Assembly (NCBI GenBank): GCA_002887195.1
Contig: PJAB01000286.1
Coordinates: 1 to 30,700, forward strand
Length of the DNA stretch: 30,700 bases
DNA from: Chrysochromulina parva
Taxonomy: Eukaryota; Haptophyta; Prymnesiales; Chrysochromulinaceae
Reading direction: 5' to 3'
The translations under genes and the position numbers were made by a program. Every line of letters starts with the position of its first letter. Position 1 is the stretch's first letter. Of the stretch, positions 7,583 to 16,122 are shown in pieces. The notes under the pieces were generated by a model, which was given only the letters and a program-made list of their open reading frames with translations, was not told where the DNA came from and did no database searches.

Positions 7583-8216
7583 CAAGGGGCTTAAGGATGA
7601 TTTTGTATAGCAAGGAGCTACGGTCGCCGATCGTTAGTCGATAGTTTTCTTCAAACCTTCGGTCGAAGCTCAGAAGATTTCAAGATAAAATTCATATAAT
7701 AATTAATGTTATCGCACTAACGTCTAAAACCCCAAAGCCAAACCGCCGAAAATTGCGCACCGAATAATCAATATAATCCATCATGTTCGTAACATCGCCG
7801 ACACGAGGACACGTGTCGTGACACGACGAAACCGCGACGCCGCGAGTCAGACGGCGGGGCAAGCTGCTCGACCGCGCGGCGGTGCGCGTCCGGTGCGCGC
7901 ATGCCGCGAGGGGTTCGTAAAAAGTAAGTAAATAGAGAGCCACCCAGCTCCCAGGTCCCAGCACGCACGGGCACACTATAGTAGAGGCACAGCGGCAAGA
8001 CAACGACGGCAGCGTTTATTACTTGATCTCAGTACTCATTCTCGGTACACACTGTGAACTTGAACTTGAACTTGAACTCTGAATCAGATCCGGCGCAACT
8101 TCGACCCGCGAACTGAAGAGTTGAACTGTGAAGTTTTTTTGCGGTCGGGACCAGGTCGGGTCTGCCAGCTCAGCAGCTTTTTCTGCCTGACCGTCCTCTC
8201 TGCTGCGGTCGTACCG
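7583..8216. other. Intergenic region / promoter of the HERP-like gene
   Basis: About 630 bp. An AT-rich stretch lies at 7680-7720, and a four-fold gaactt hexamer array at about 8056-8078. I looked for an ERSE (CCAAT-N9-CCACG), which would be expected of a stress-induced HERP gene in animals, and did not find one. Confidence 0.4.
7808..7825. promoter_or_regulatory. ACGT-core palindrome cluster upstream of the HERP-like gene
   Basis: The segment contains the perfect 10-bp palindrome gacacgtgtc (7808-7817) with a CACGTG core, overlapping an inverted pair cgtgtc/gacacg (7812-7825). CACGTG and related ACGT cores bind bZIP or bHLH factors in eukaryotes. It lies about 400 bp from the ATG; function is inferred only. 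Confidence 0.3.
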
Positions 8217-10188
8217 ATGAACGCCAACGAAGTGACGCTGGTGATCAAGAGTCCTCATCACGAAGACGCGCCGCTGCGCTTCAACATTTCGCTCGAAGGC
8301 ACCGTCCGCGACATTAAGGAGCGGCTGTCGCAGCACCATCCAGAGCATCCGCACCCAAAGGACCAGCGCCTAATATTTGCCGGAAAGCTGCTCACGGACA
8401 GCTCACGCACCGTCGACGTCCTCAAGCAGGTGAGAGAGCGCGCGCCATCTGCTGCCACCGCCTGCTAAGGAGCCGCGCGCTGCTGAAATCTAAGTGTCTG
8501 AAAGCGCAGGCTCCTGCATATTCATGTGTGCCTGACTTTTCAGCCGTACTGATACGTTGCCCCCGTCTCCTCCGCAGCATGATACCACGCAGCCGCAGAC
8601 ATTTCACCTCATGCTCCCCATCAACTCCCCAACCAAGGAGCCTGCCCGTGCAGCCACCTCGCCCTCCACCTCGTCGTCCGCCACCCTGTCATCAGCCTCC
8701 TCCTCGTCTGCCTCCTCCGCCGCCTCCGCCACCGCCGCCGCCACCGCCGCCTCCGCCGCCGCCTCCTCACGGGCGGCGATCTCAGCTGGTGCGGCCGCGG
8801 CAAGTGCGCCCGCCAGCAGCCGCCCGGGTGCCCTGCCGGCGACACCGGCCTCCGGTGGCAGCACCGCCGCCGCCGCAAGCGCGGCCGCGGCGAGCGGCAG
8901 CTTGTATGGCCTCCCTCCCCAGTACTGGGAGGGCGCCTCTTCGTCCGCTGCCCCACATCTTCGGCCGCCCGCCACGCCATCCGCCCCGACGCCCGCCATG
9001 ACGCCCGCGCCATATGGCGACGTCGGAGCCGCCGCAACTCTCTTCCCACAATGGTCGGCCCCACTCCCAGCGCTGGACTACTACGGCCACTACGCGGGGT
9101 ACGGTGCATACGCGGGGTACGGGCCGTCCGCGGGGTACGGCTACTATGCGGGGTACGGCGCGGCGACAGCCGCGGCCCACCAGCAAGTGCATGTCGCGCC
9201 ACTCGGCGCGTCCGCGCCTCCCGCGCCGCTCGGGTATCAATGGCATGTGGCCGAGATGGGAGGCCAGCCGTATGTCTTTGCCCTGCCGGCGCCGGCCCTC
9301 TTCGCCACGCCGCTGCCCGTGGCGCCGGGCGGTGCGTACACGAGCAGCGGGGGCACGTTGCGCCCAGAGGAGGCAGCAGCCCTCGCTGCCACGTGGCACG
9401 CCCGTCACGGCGCCCATGCCCACGACGGCGCCTATGCCCACGACGGCGCCCATGCTGCCACGTGGCCTCCTCCGGGCCTCGCTGTCACCGTGGCCGCCGA
9501 TGCTGCAAGGGGCGCGGGCGCAGGTGTGGGACGCGAAGCGGCCGCGCAAGCTGCGGCCGAGCAGCAGCCGGCGGGCGCCGCCGAGGGCGAAGGCCGTGGT
9601 GCAGCGGCCGCCGCTGCCGCGGCAGTCCACAACAACAACAACATGGCTGGCGGCGCGGCCGGTGCCGTTGCGATCGGTGCTGGTGGCGGTCTAGGGGGTG
9701 TGGCCTTTGACGGCGAGGACGAAGAGGGGCGCACCGACGCGCTGCGCCTCGTGCTGAAGCTCGCCTTCTTTGTGTACCTGCTCGGGCAGGACGGCAACAT
9801 GCAGCGCTCCATATTGCTCTCTCTCGCCGCCGCTATCATCTTCCTCGCACAGATGGGATGGCTCTCCTTCCTCAACCGCTTCGCGGAGCCGCACGGTCCT
9901 GCCGTTCGAGCCGCTCACAACCCGCCAGCGCAGCGAGCGGCAGCCGCCGAGGCAGACGCCGCGCCCGAGGGCGGCACCGACGCCGCCGCCGCCGCCGAGG
10001 ACGCCGATGGGGTGACGCGGCCAGCGGTCGAAACCGTCGCCGAGGAGGAGGAGACGCGCTGGGTCGCCTTGTACCGCGACGGCGCCTCAATCGTGAGCGC
10101 CTTCTTCGCTTCGTTGCTCCCCAGCTTCCGGGCGCACGACGCCAATGCTGACCCCGAGTGGGAGCAGATGCCCGCCGACCCCATGTGA
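8217..10188 (+). CDS. HERP-like ubiquitin-domain ER membrane protein, two exons
   Basis: Joined exons 8217-8429 and 8578-10188 give 607 residues. Residues 4-85 form a ubiquitin-like domain typical of HERPUD (EVTLVIKSPHH, then PKDQRLIFAGKLLTD and TFHLMLPINSP). A long Ala/Ser/Pro-rich low-complexity region follows, including YAGYG repeats and a duplicated AHDGA segment. Near 458-505 a hydrophobic hairpin (LKLAFFVYLLG, then SILLSLAAAIIFLAQMGW) matches the HERP membrane region. In animals HERP sits in the ER membrane with the HRD1 ubiquitin ligase and supports ER-associated degradation. The intron has GTGAGA/GCAG ends and phase 0; it splits the ubiquitin fold, and splicing is needed to complete it. 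The terminal ATG-TGA-GTAA contains a possible splice donor, so another C-terminus is conceivable. Confidence 0.85.
8430..8577 (+). other. Spliceosomal intron of the HERP-like gene (148 bp)
   Basis: The donor is CAG|GTGAGA, and the acceptor is TCCGCAG| after a pyrimidine-rich stretch. Candidate branch sites are cctgac and tactgat. Retention adds only a short tail before a stop (TAA at 8466). It has no tandem repeat and no flanking duplication, unlike the helicase introns. Confidence 0.85.
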
Positions 10189-10480
10189 GTAACCGGACAC
10201 ATGGGGCGGCGCGGCGCGCAGGAGTGGGTCACGCGAGGCCCTATGGTTTGTGGTTAGTCGACGGACGACCCTAGGGCGACCCCGTCTTAGCATTTCAATT
10301 AAGCGCGTGTGGCTGTGGGGGGGGGGCGAGGAGCGCACGAGTGTACATATTCCCTTGTATCATTAAGCATTTACGTGATTACGGTACTGATTTGTACGAG
10401 ACCGGTGTGCGGTGTAAATGTACCGTTCACACAGGCGCCGTTCGTTCACGGCTCGTCCTCCCTCCCGCTCAGAGGCCCTC
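10189..10480. other. Spacer between HERP-like and aldo-keto reductase genes
   Basis: About 290 bp with a G run near 10317-10327. No coding signal is seen. The reductase frame is open from an ATG at 10418, but the later ATG at 10481 gives a better N-terminus. Confidence 0.4.
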
Positions 10481-11290
10481 ATGGCTCATTTTGCTGCTGC
10501 ATTCGTGTTTGCGGCGGTCGCTCCACCAGATGACCGACTGGAGATCGCGCCGGGCGTATATATGCCGAGGGTATCCTGCGGCCATCCGGATGACCAAGCT
10601 AAAAATGCAACTGCTGCCACGCTCGCATGGATCCTGGCCGGCGGCATGGGCATAGACACAGCTGACAGCTATCATAACCAGCCCGAAATAGCCGTCGCGA
10701 TTGCAGCCTCGGGCGTGGAACGCAAAAAGCTCTTCATTACCACCAAGGTGCCATGTGAAGGTGACGTGTATGCCAACATCGAAGAAGATCTCCGCGAGCT
10801 TCAAACCTCGTATGTGGACCTGATGTTGATACACTTCCCGTGCAAGGATCTTGACGGCACGCGAAATGCGTGGAAGGCCCTGCAGGCTGCACACGATGCA
10901 GGCCTCGCCAGGTCTATCGGCGTCTCCAACTTTTTGGCTGCGGATCTCGACGCGGTCATGGCATTGGGTGGCGTTACTCCATCCCTCAACCAGTGCCAAA
11001 TGTCAGTTGGCTCTCACGACGATGCGATGATCAACAAGACCAGGGCCGCTGGTGCCACGTACGAGGCGTACTCGCCGTTGAGGCACGTCGACCTCTCCGA
11101 CCCCACGCTCACGAAGATTGCCCATGATCACAATGTGTCCACCGCACAGGTTGCGCTCCGGTGGATCTACCAACAAGGCATTCAGATCACGACGAGCCCG
11201 GGCGAGGATCCCGTGTACATCGCCGAGGACCTCGCGCTCTCCTCGTTTGCGCTCACAGCCGATGAGATGGCCACGCTGAGCGCTATGTAA
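10481..11290 (+). CDS. Aldo-keto reductase, with possible signal peptide
   Basis: A 269-residue member of the aldo-keto reductase family, which reduces carbonyls with NAD(P)H. The catalytic tetrad is visible: D59 and Y64 in GIDTADSYHNQ, K89 in FITTKVP, and H118 in LMLIHFP. The family marker RSIGVSNF is present, then LNQCQMSVG where a substrate-side NQ motif is expected. The start at 10481 gives MAHFAAAFVFAAVAPP, which resembles a signal peptide; an in-frame ATG at 10418 would add 21 Arg-rich residues. The segment normally reading IPKS, which grips the NADPH phosphate, is ITTS here and the usual following Arg is absent, so NADH use or altered cofactor binding is possible. It is shorter than typical reductases (about 310-330 residues) at the C-terminus. 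Substrate unknown. Confidence 0.88.
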   Translation: MAHFAAAFVFAAVAPPDDRLEIAPGVYMPRVSCGHPDDQAKNATAATLAWILAGGMGIDTADSYHNQPEIAVAIAASGVERKKLFITTKVPCEGDVYANIEEDLRELQTSYVDLMLIHFPCKDLDGTRNAWKALQAAHDAGLARSIGVSNFLAADLDAVMALGGVTPSLNQCQMSVGSHDDAMINKTRAAGATYEAYSPLRHVDLSDPTLTKIAHDHNVSTAQVALRWIYQQGIQITTSPGEDPVYIAEDLALSSFALTADEMATLSAM

Positions 11291-11823
11291 GCGGCCTTGC
11301 CCTCGAGCATCGCAGCTCAATCGCAGCAATCGTGTTGGGCGGAGGAGTGCACATGGTGGTCAGTGGTCAGGGGTGTGAGCGTGTGACGGGGTGGGCGTGA
11401 GGCTGTGCTGCAGCGTTCGAGGTTGGGGGGCGGCACGCGGTCGCGCGAAACATATTAAATGTAAGGTAATGCGCAATCTTACCGTTTCGTCGGTGTACGT
11501 GGTCCACCAAGAGACCCCACACCGGCCGCTGGGGCAATTCCAATTGGCCGCGCGAGCGCACGTCGACCTGCGGTTCGTCGCGCCCGCCGCGCTGCGACCG
11601 CGCTCCTGCGCCGGGGGCTTCACGCATTAAATCATATGCCGCACTATGGGCCGCGGCGGGCGCGCGGGCCCGGACATCAGTGCGCGCCCGCAGTGCTCGT
11701 TGCTCGCGTGTTCATGTGATATCTCTTCAGATATCTCGCGCGAGCTTGTTCACACCACCTGACACGTCAGCACACACGGGCCGTAAGGGCGCGAGATCAA
11801 GCTGTGAGGAATGTCGGACCCGG
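11291..11823. other. Convergent intergenic region between reductase and carbonic anhydrase genes
   Basis: About 530 bp where the two genes face each other, so it should contain both 3' untranslated regions. No coding signal was recognised. It contains the hairpin listed separately at 11718-11735. Confidence 0.4.
11718..11735. terminator. Small perfect hairpin near the 3' end of the carbonic anhydrase gene
   Basis: gatatct and agatatc (11718-11724 and 11729-11735) are exact reverse complements around the loop cttc, about 90 bp past the carbonic anhydrase stop. A role in 3'-end formation or mRNA stability is only a guess. Confidence 0.25.
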
Positions 11824-12774
11824 CTAACGAGAGGTCTGCGTGACCACCCTTTGATGGAGAGGCTGCACCACGCGATTGCTGATGTCGACACCGTTTGCGG
11901 TCGCGCTGAGAGCGTGCTTGAGACGATCTACCTGATCTTGGCACACGGTCGTCCTCTTCTTCATCACATTCCAGGCGACACCCTCGGTGCACGGTGGGGT
12001 AGTGAGCGAGCCGGTAAACAGATAGTACCCGCCTCCGAGAACGGATGCCAGCAGCGAGGCGAGGATCTCTCCGGAGAACGTGCCAGAGCCTGTACCCAAA
12101 CGGTCGACCGGGAAAGTGTCCCAGACCGCGCTGAGGTGCTGATTGCAGTCTCCAAGCTCGAAAAAGACGGCAATTACTGCGAGATTGAGTGTGGTGTTGA
12201 CCCACAGAGGGTCATCAAGTTGGAAGACAAAGTGGCCTTCCATCGCCGCGTGCTCGCCATCGACTGTATTCTCAGAAGGAGTGTGCCAATGCGTCTGCTT
12301 AAAGTTGAACTTCTCACCACGGAACATCGCAGAAGGAGTGCCGCCCGTGCTGGTGAGTTGAAATCCGTGGCCAGTATTCGACGGCACGAGGGTCGCGCTG
12401 CCAATGGACAGCGAGATTGCGTCATCAAGAAGCCCTGCGGTCGCAACTTCCTTGGTGACGATATCAATCGGCGACTGAGCGCGTCCAGTGATGCAAGTGG
12501 GTGCCCATGACCACGTGTCGAGCTGCACAATCTCGCTAGCCTCGCACTTGGTCTCGTCGCAATTCGCTTCAGCATATTCAAAGTGAGGTGCCACAGCAAT
12601 CAGTGCCGAGTTCAAGACCGAAGCATCAGCATGCGAGCCGGATCTAGCCGTGATAACAAATACAGCCACGGCAGCTGCGGTCACGAATCCCCCGAGGATC
12701 AACCAATATCGCACCGACTCCTTCTTGTCCGGAAGGGGCAGCAAGCTCTCTCGCAACGAATGGTAGGTCTGCAT
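11824..12774 (-). CDS. Membrane-anchored alpha-type carbonic anhydrase
   Basis: A 316-residue enzyme for CO2/bicarbonate interconversion. A short cytoplasmic N-terminus (1-22) is followed by a membrane span at about 23-43 (YWLILGGFVTAAAVAVFVIT), so the catalytic domain probably faces outside or a lumen as a type II protein. The alpha-CA domain carries SPIDI (101-105), the three zinc histidines H162, H164 and H181 (FKQTHWHTPSEN and EGHFVFQ), the conserved Glu of SENTVD (E168), and SLTTPPC (256-261) with the Thr that orients the zinc-bound water. C94 and C261 match the usual disulfide. All catalytic residues are present. The frame is open upstream to 12966, but without an ATG; the start at 12774 is the first Met. 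A role in carbon supply or calcification is plausible for an alga. Confidence 0.92.
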   Translation of the reverse strand: MQTYHSLRESLLPLPDKKESVRYWLILGGFVTAAAVAVFVITARSGSHADASVLNSALIAVAPHFEYAEANCDETKCEASEIVQLDTWSWAPTCITGRAQSPIDIVTKEVATAGLLDDAISLSIGSATLVPSNTGHGFQLTSTGGTPSAMFRGEKFNFKQTHWHTPSENTVDGEHAAMEGHFVFQLDDPLWVNTTLNLAVIAVFFELGDCNQHLSAVWDTFPVDRLGTGSGTFSGEILASLLASVLGGGYYLFTGSLTTPPCTEGVAWNVMKKRTTVCQDQVDRLKHALSATANGVDISNRVVQPLHQRVVTQTSR

Positions 12775-13751
12775 TTTTACCGACGCGGTACTTTTATTTT
12801 CGGGGTAAAGATTCTTTTCCGGAACATTGATCTGATGATTCCGTTTCCGTCGGGCAGCGTACCGGGCGCGTTCCCACCGCACGCCCGGCGAGCGACGCGC
12901 CGCGCCGCGCGCGCGCGCCGGACCCGCGGTCTCGGCGTCGGTGCGGTTATACCCGCGAGATGACAATTCTAAATGAACGGAATCTTAGAGCCACATCTAG
13001 AGTTCTAGACATTGCACATAGAGCACATCTAGGACGATCTGAATCGGTGAATGCAGAATCGGTCAAAGACAAAGTCGTCGGGTCTCGCGGCGCGCCGGCG
13101 AAGTAAGACGGTCAGGTGCCCCGAGGCAGCGCGAGGTCAGGTTTCCCAAGCGCACCAGTTACCAGTTAGCAGTTTGGCCCCGCGCGGATCCATGGAGGTT
13201 GGAGCATGGACGGGAGAGCCCCGGAGTACTCCCCGCACGCCGGCAGGCATGGCACTGCCGTTTCGCTTCCGGCTTTCGCTGATTCGCTCTCGCCTCTCCA
13301 TGCGCCTCTCGGACCGACCGCGGGTTGACCGTTGACGTAGACCGCGGACGCGCGGAGACAAGACACCGCCGGCGGAGCGCGTCTCTGTCCTCACTCCACA
13401 CTCGCCTGACTGAGTGTGACGGGACACGACAAGACCCCCCCTGATCACCCCCGCCGCCACGGTTCGTCCCCGGTCATTCGCGATTTCGGTTCTTTCGGTA
13501 CGGTTCGCCGGCGGCTCGTGGACGGCGTCGCTCCGGTGCGTCGCGTGGGCCGTGGCGCGCCGCCCCGGCGGGCCGCCGCAGGCGTGGTTCTACAGAGAAC
13601 TGAGAAGGTCAGAGCCAGAGAGAACCGTGTTACTGAACTGTAACTCCCCCGTCATTGTAGGTTAGCTGGTTCAGATACAATAACAGACACAACTCACTCC
13701 CCCCGTCACTGTCGCGGCGCGTGCCTTGTCTGGGCTTTCGCGTGTCAGGGC
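12775..13751. other. Intergenic region upstream of carbonic anhydrase and downstream of the RING gene
   Basis: About 980 bp. It contains a (CG)n-rich stretch at about 12897-12920 and a lower-GC patch at 12960-13040 with a repeated acatctag. Several GC-rich frames run through it on both strands, but none shows a domain or convincing composition. It presumably includes the carbonic anhydrase promoter and the RING gene 3' untranslated region. Confidence 0.4.
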
Positions 13752-15926
13752 TCACCTGCCCTTGGCAAGCGCGGCGAACTTGGCGACGGCGGCATTGGTC
13801 GTCGCCGACTCATGCAGCGAGTTGAGCGTCTGCTTTTGGAACTCGAACTTGGAGGTCAGCGTACCGAGCATCTCGAGCTTGATCGGCAGGCCGCCGCCGC
13901 CGCACTCTGGGCATTCGGAGTTGGTTGTCTTGAGGCATGCGGAGCAATAGGTGTGACCGCACGGCGTGCAGGTCATCGGATCCTTGAGCAGCTCGAGGCA
14001 TGACATGCACGTGAGGCACGCCTCCATCGCCTCCTCGGCCGCAAGCACCTTTTTGAGCGACGTCCCGAGCGCGGCCTCCCGGGCGCTGACTGCCTTGAGC
14101 CGCGCGTCGAGGTCGGTGAGCAGCTGCCCTTTGTCCGCCTCGGATCGAGCACGTTCCTCGTCCACGGCCGCGCGGATGGCTGCTGAGCGCTCCGCCTCGG
14201 CCGCGCGCAGCGTCGCCTGCTGCGCCTCCGCCTTGAGCCGATCCGCCTCGTCGAGCTGCAGCTTCATTCGTTCGACCTCCGCCACCGTCCGCTGAAGCTG
14301 CGACTGCATCGCCCGCGCCTGCTGTTGCGCCGTCTCCTCGGCCTCGCGCAGGAGGCGCGCCGCCTCGGCGCGCGCCGCCTCCGCCGCCTCGCCCGCGAGG
14401 CTCTCGCCCGCCGCGCGCGCCGCCGCCTCTCTCTCGCGCGCTGCTCGAAGCTCCTCTGCGGCAGCAGCCGCCTCTCGCGCGCGCGCCGTCTCGAGCGCCT
14501 CTCCAGCCTCGCGCATGCGCCGCTGTGCCTCTTCGACGCCCCTACCGAGCTGCTCCCTCGCCGCGTGCACCTCGGCGTTCGCCGTGCCGAGCGCCGCCTC
14601 GAGACGCGAGATGGCGGCGATCCTCTCTCCGTCGCGCTTACCGGCCGCCTCGGCGTGCGCCACCATCTGCGCGCGCACGGACTCAATGTCCGCCTCGCGC
14701 GCCTGCGCGGTGGCCTCGAGCTCTGCCTTCAGGAGCTTGAGCTGCTTGATGGTCGCATCACTCGCCTCGAGCCGTTCGCTCAGCTTCAGCATGTGCTCGG
14801 TGAGCTCGTCAGCTCGCTTCTTCTGCGCCGCCTCGCGCGCTTGCGACTCTCTCAGCAGCGCTTCCGCCCGCTGCACTGCTTCGGACGCTGCATCGGATCC
14901 GGACTGGCGGGCTGCTCGCAGCTTCTCGTGGAGCTCGGCGATCTCGCGGCTCGCCAGCGTGCCCGCACGCCGCGCCTCCTCCTGCGCCGCCTTGGCTGCC
15001 TCCTCCGCCCCTCGGACCCGCGCCTCCGCTGCCGCCGCTCGCTCTCGCATCGCATCGCCCTCGGCTCGGTAGCTCGCGGCCGCCGCCTTCGCCTCTTCCA
15101 GGGCCGCCCGGGCGGCCTCCTCACCCTTGAGGCGTGAGCCCGCGGCCTGCGTCGCCGCCTCGGCGCGCTGACGCTCGCCCTCGGCCTCCTGCTGCGCTCG
15201 GCGCAGCGCCTGCTGCAGCGCCACCTCCGCCTCAGCCGCGCGCCGCGCCGCCGCCGCGTGATCCTCGGCGCCCGCGGCGTTCGCCTCGGCCTCCCTGGCT
15301 GCCGCGAGCCGCGCCTCATCAGCTCGTTTCACGGCCGCGTCCGCCTCCGCCGCGCGTCGCGCGGCCTCATCCGCGCGCGCCGTCTCGGCCGCGAACCGTT
15401 TCTCGAGCGCCGCGTAACGCTGCTCCGAGGCTGCAAGCTGACTGTCCAGCCTGCCGCGCTCCCCTGCCGCACGCTTGGCCGCCGCGGCGAGCTCATCCTG
15501 AGTGCTCGCCACGACCTCGCGCACCTTGCGGAGCTCGAAGACCTCCGCACGCAGCCGCTCGAGCTCCTCCGCGGCCGCCAAACTCTCGTCGCGGCGTCGC
15601 ACCTCGGCCTCACGAAGCGCCGACAGCTCCTGCCTGTCAGCGTGCGCCACGCTGGAAAGGTTTTCAAAGTTGCGCTGGATGGCCGCAATGGTCACCGCGC
15701 GATGTTCGAGCTCCTTCTTATGGTCCTCGATCTTGGCCTGCAGCGTGCTGATGAGCGCCTTGTCTGCATCGGCCAGCGACTTGAGCTTGCTCATCTTTGC
15801 CGTCAGGTCCGTGCTGGACTCTGCCGGCGGTCCCGCGGGAGAGGACGTCGCCTCCGTCGCGATGGGTCCGCACGATGTGCGCGATGGATCCGCACGCAGC
15901 GTCCGCACGGCTTGGAGCGACGCCAT
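13752..15926 (-). CDS. Long coiled-coil protein with C-terminal RING finger (probable E3 ubiquitin ligase)
   Basis: A 724-residue protein. After about 45 residues of Ser/Pro-rich sequence, residues 46-625 are almost continuous Ala/Glu/Arg/Lys/Leu heptad sequence, a long coiled coil. A C3HC4 RING follows: C640, C643, C656, H658, C661, C664, C672 and C675 (CMSC, CGHTYCSAC, CPEC), with the usual KDPMTCTPC segment. A short helical tail (FEFQKQTLNSLHES) ends the protein. The arrangement resembles Bre1-like and TRIM-like ligases, but I cannot assign a subfamily. E2 binding and ubiquitin transfer are inferred from the RING. The start is the first ATG (15926); the frame is open to 15998 without one. 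The final codons AGG-TGA-GCC lie in a good splice donor (GCAG|GTGAGC), so a different C-terminus is possible. Confidence 0.85.
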   Translation of the reverse strand: MASLQAVRTLRADPSRTSCGPIATEATSSPAGPPAESSTDLTAKMSKLKSLADADKALISTLQAKIEDHKKELEHRAVTIAAIQRNFENLSSVAHADRQELSALREAEVRRRDESLAAAEELERLRAEVFELRKVREVVASTQDELAAAAKRAAGERGRLDSQLAASEQRYAALEKRFAAETARADEAARRAAEADAAVKRADEARLAAAREAEANAAGAEDHAAAARRAAEAEVALQQALRRAQQEAEGERQRAEAATQAAGSRLKGEEAARAALEEAKAAAASYRAEGDAMRERAAAAEARVRGAEEAAKAAQEEARRAGTLASREIAELHEKLRAARQSGSDAASEAVQRAEALLRESQAREAAQKKRADELTEHMLKLSERLEASDATIKQLKLLKAELEATAQAREADIESVRAQMVAHAEAAGKRDGERIAAISRLEAALGTANAEVHAAREQLGRGVEEAQRRMREAGEALETARAREAAAAAEELRAAREREAAARAAGESLAGEAAEAARAEAARLLREAEETAQQQARAMQSQLQRTVAEVERMKLQLDEADRLKAEAQQATLRAAEAERSAAIRAAVDEERARSEADKGQLLTDLDARLKAVSAREAALGTSLKKVLAAEEAMEACLTCMSCLELLKDPMTCTPCGHTYCSACLKTTNSECPECGGGGLPIKLEMLGTLTSKFEFQKQTLNSLHESATTNAAVAKFAALAKGR

Positions 15927-16122
15927 CCGGACGTTGCGCAAATGAAGCTGACGGGTGATGAGGCTTCGAAAAAAAGTCGCTAAGTTTGGAGACAACAAAG
16001 AGAAGCAGTCTCACGGTCGCTTCTCACGCGAATTCTCCGGACACCTAGCCGCAAGGACGCGCGAGAGAAATTTCCTGGAATCGTTCGCGACGCCTCTCCA
16101 GGGACCAGGTCGGCCACAACGA
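15927..16122. promoter_or_regulatory. Compact divergent promoter region (RING gene and fibrillin-like gene)
   Basis: The start codons of the two divergent genes are 196 bp apart, or 31 bp if the fibrillin-like gene starts at the in-frame ATG at 15958. Both transcripts must start inside this interval or within the opposite gene, so a shared bidirectional promoter is likely. No TATA box is visible. Confidence 0.45.

Noticed and set aside
8604..9630. Minus-strand frames opposite the HERP-like gene
   Set aside because: They mirror the low-complexity Ala/Ser region; they show no independent domain.
12775..12966. N-terminal extension of the carbonic anhydrase from TTG 12966
   Set aside because: No ATG in the extension, and Arg-rich composition unlike the rest; the ATG at 12774 gives a sensible anchor topology.
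13051..13643. Several GC-rich frames between the carbonic anhydrase and RING genes
   Set aside because: Short, overlapping on both strands, basic low-complexity translations with no domain.
14325..15983. Long plus-strand frames (up to 270 residues) opposite the RING gene
   Set aside because: They are Arg/Leu-rich mirror frames of a GC-biased coiled-coil gene; the minus strand has heptads and an intact RING.
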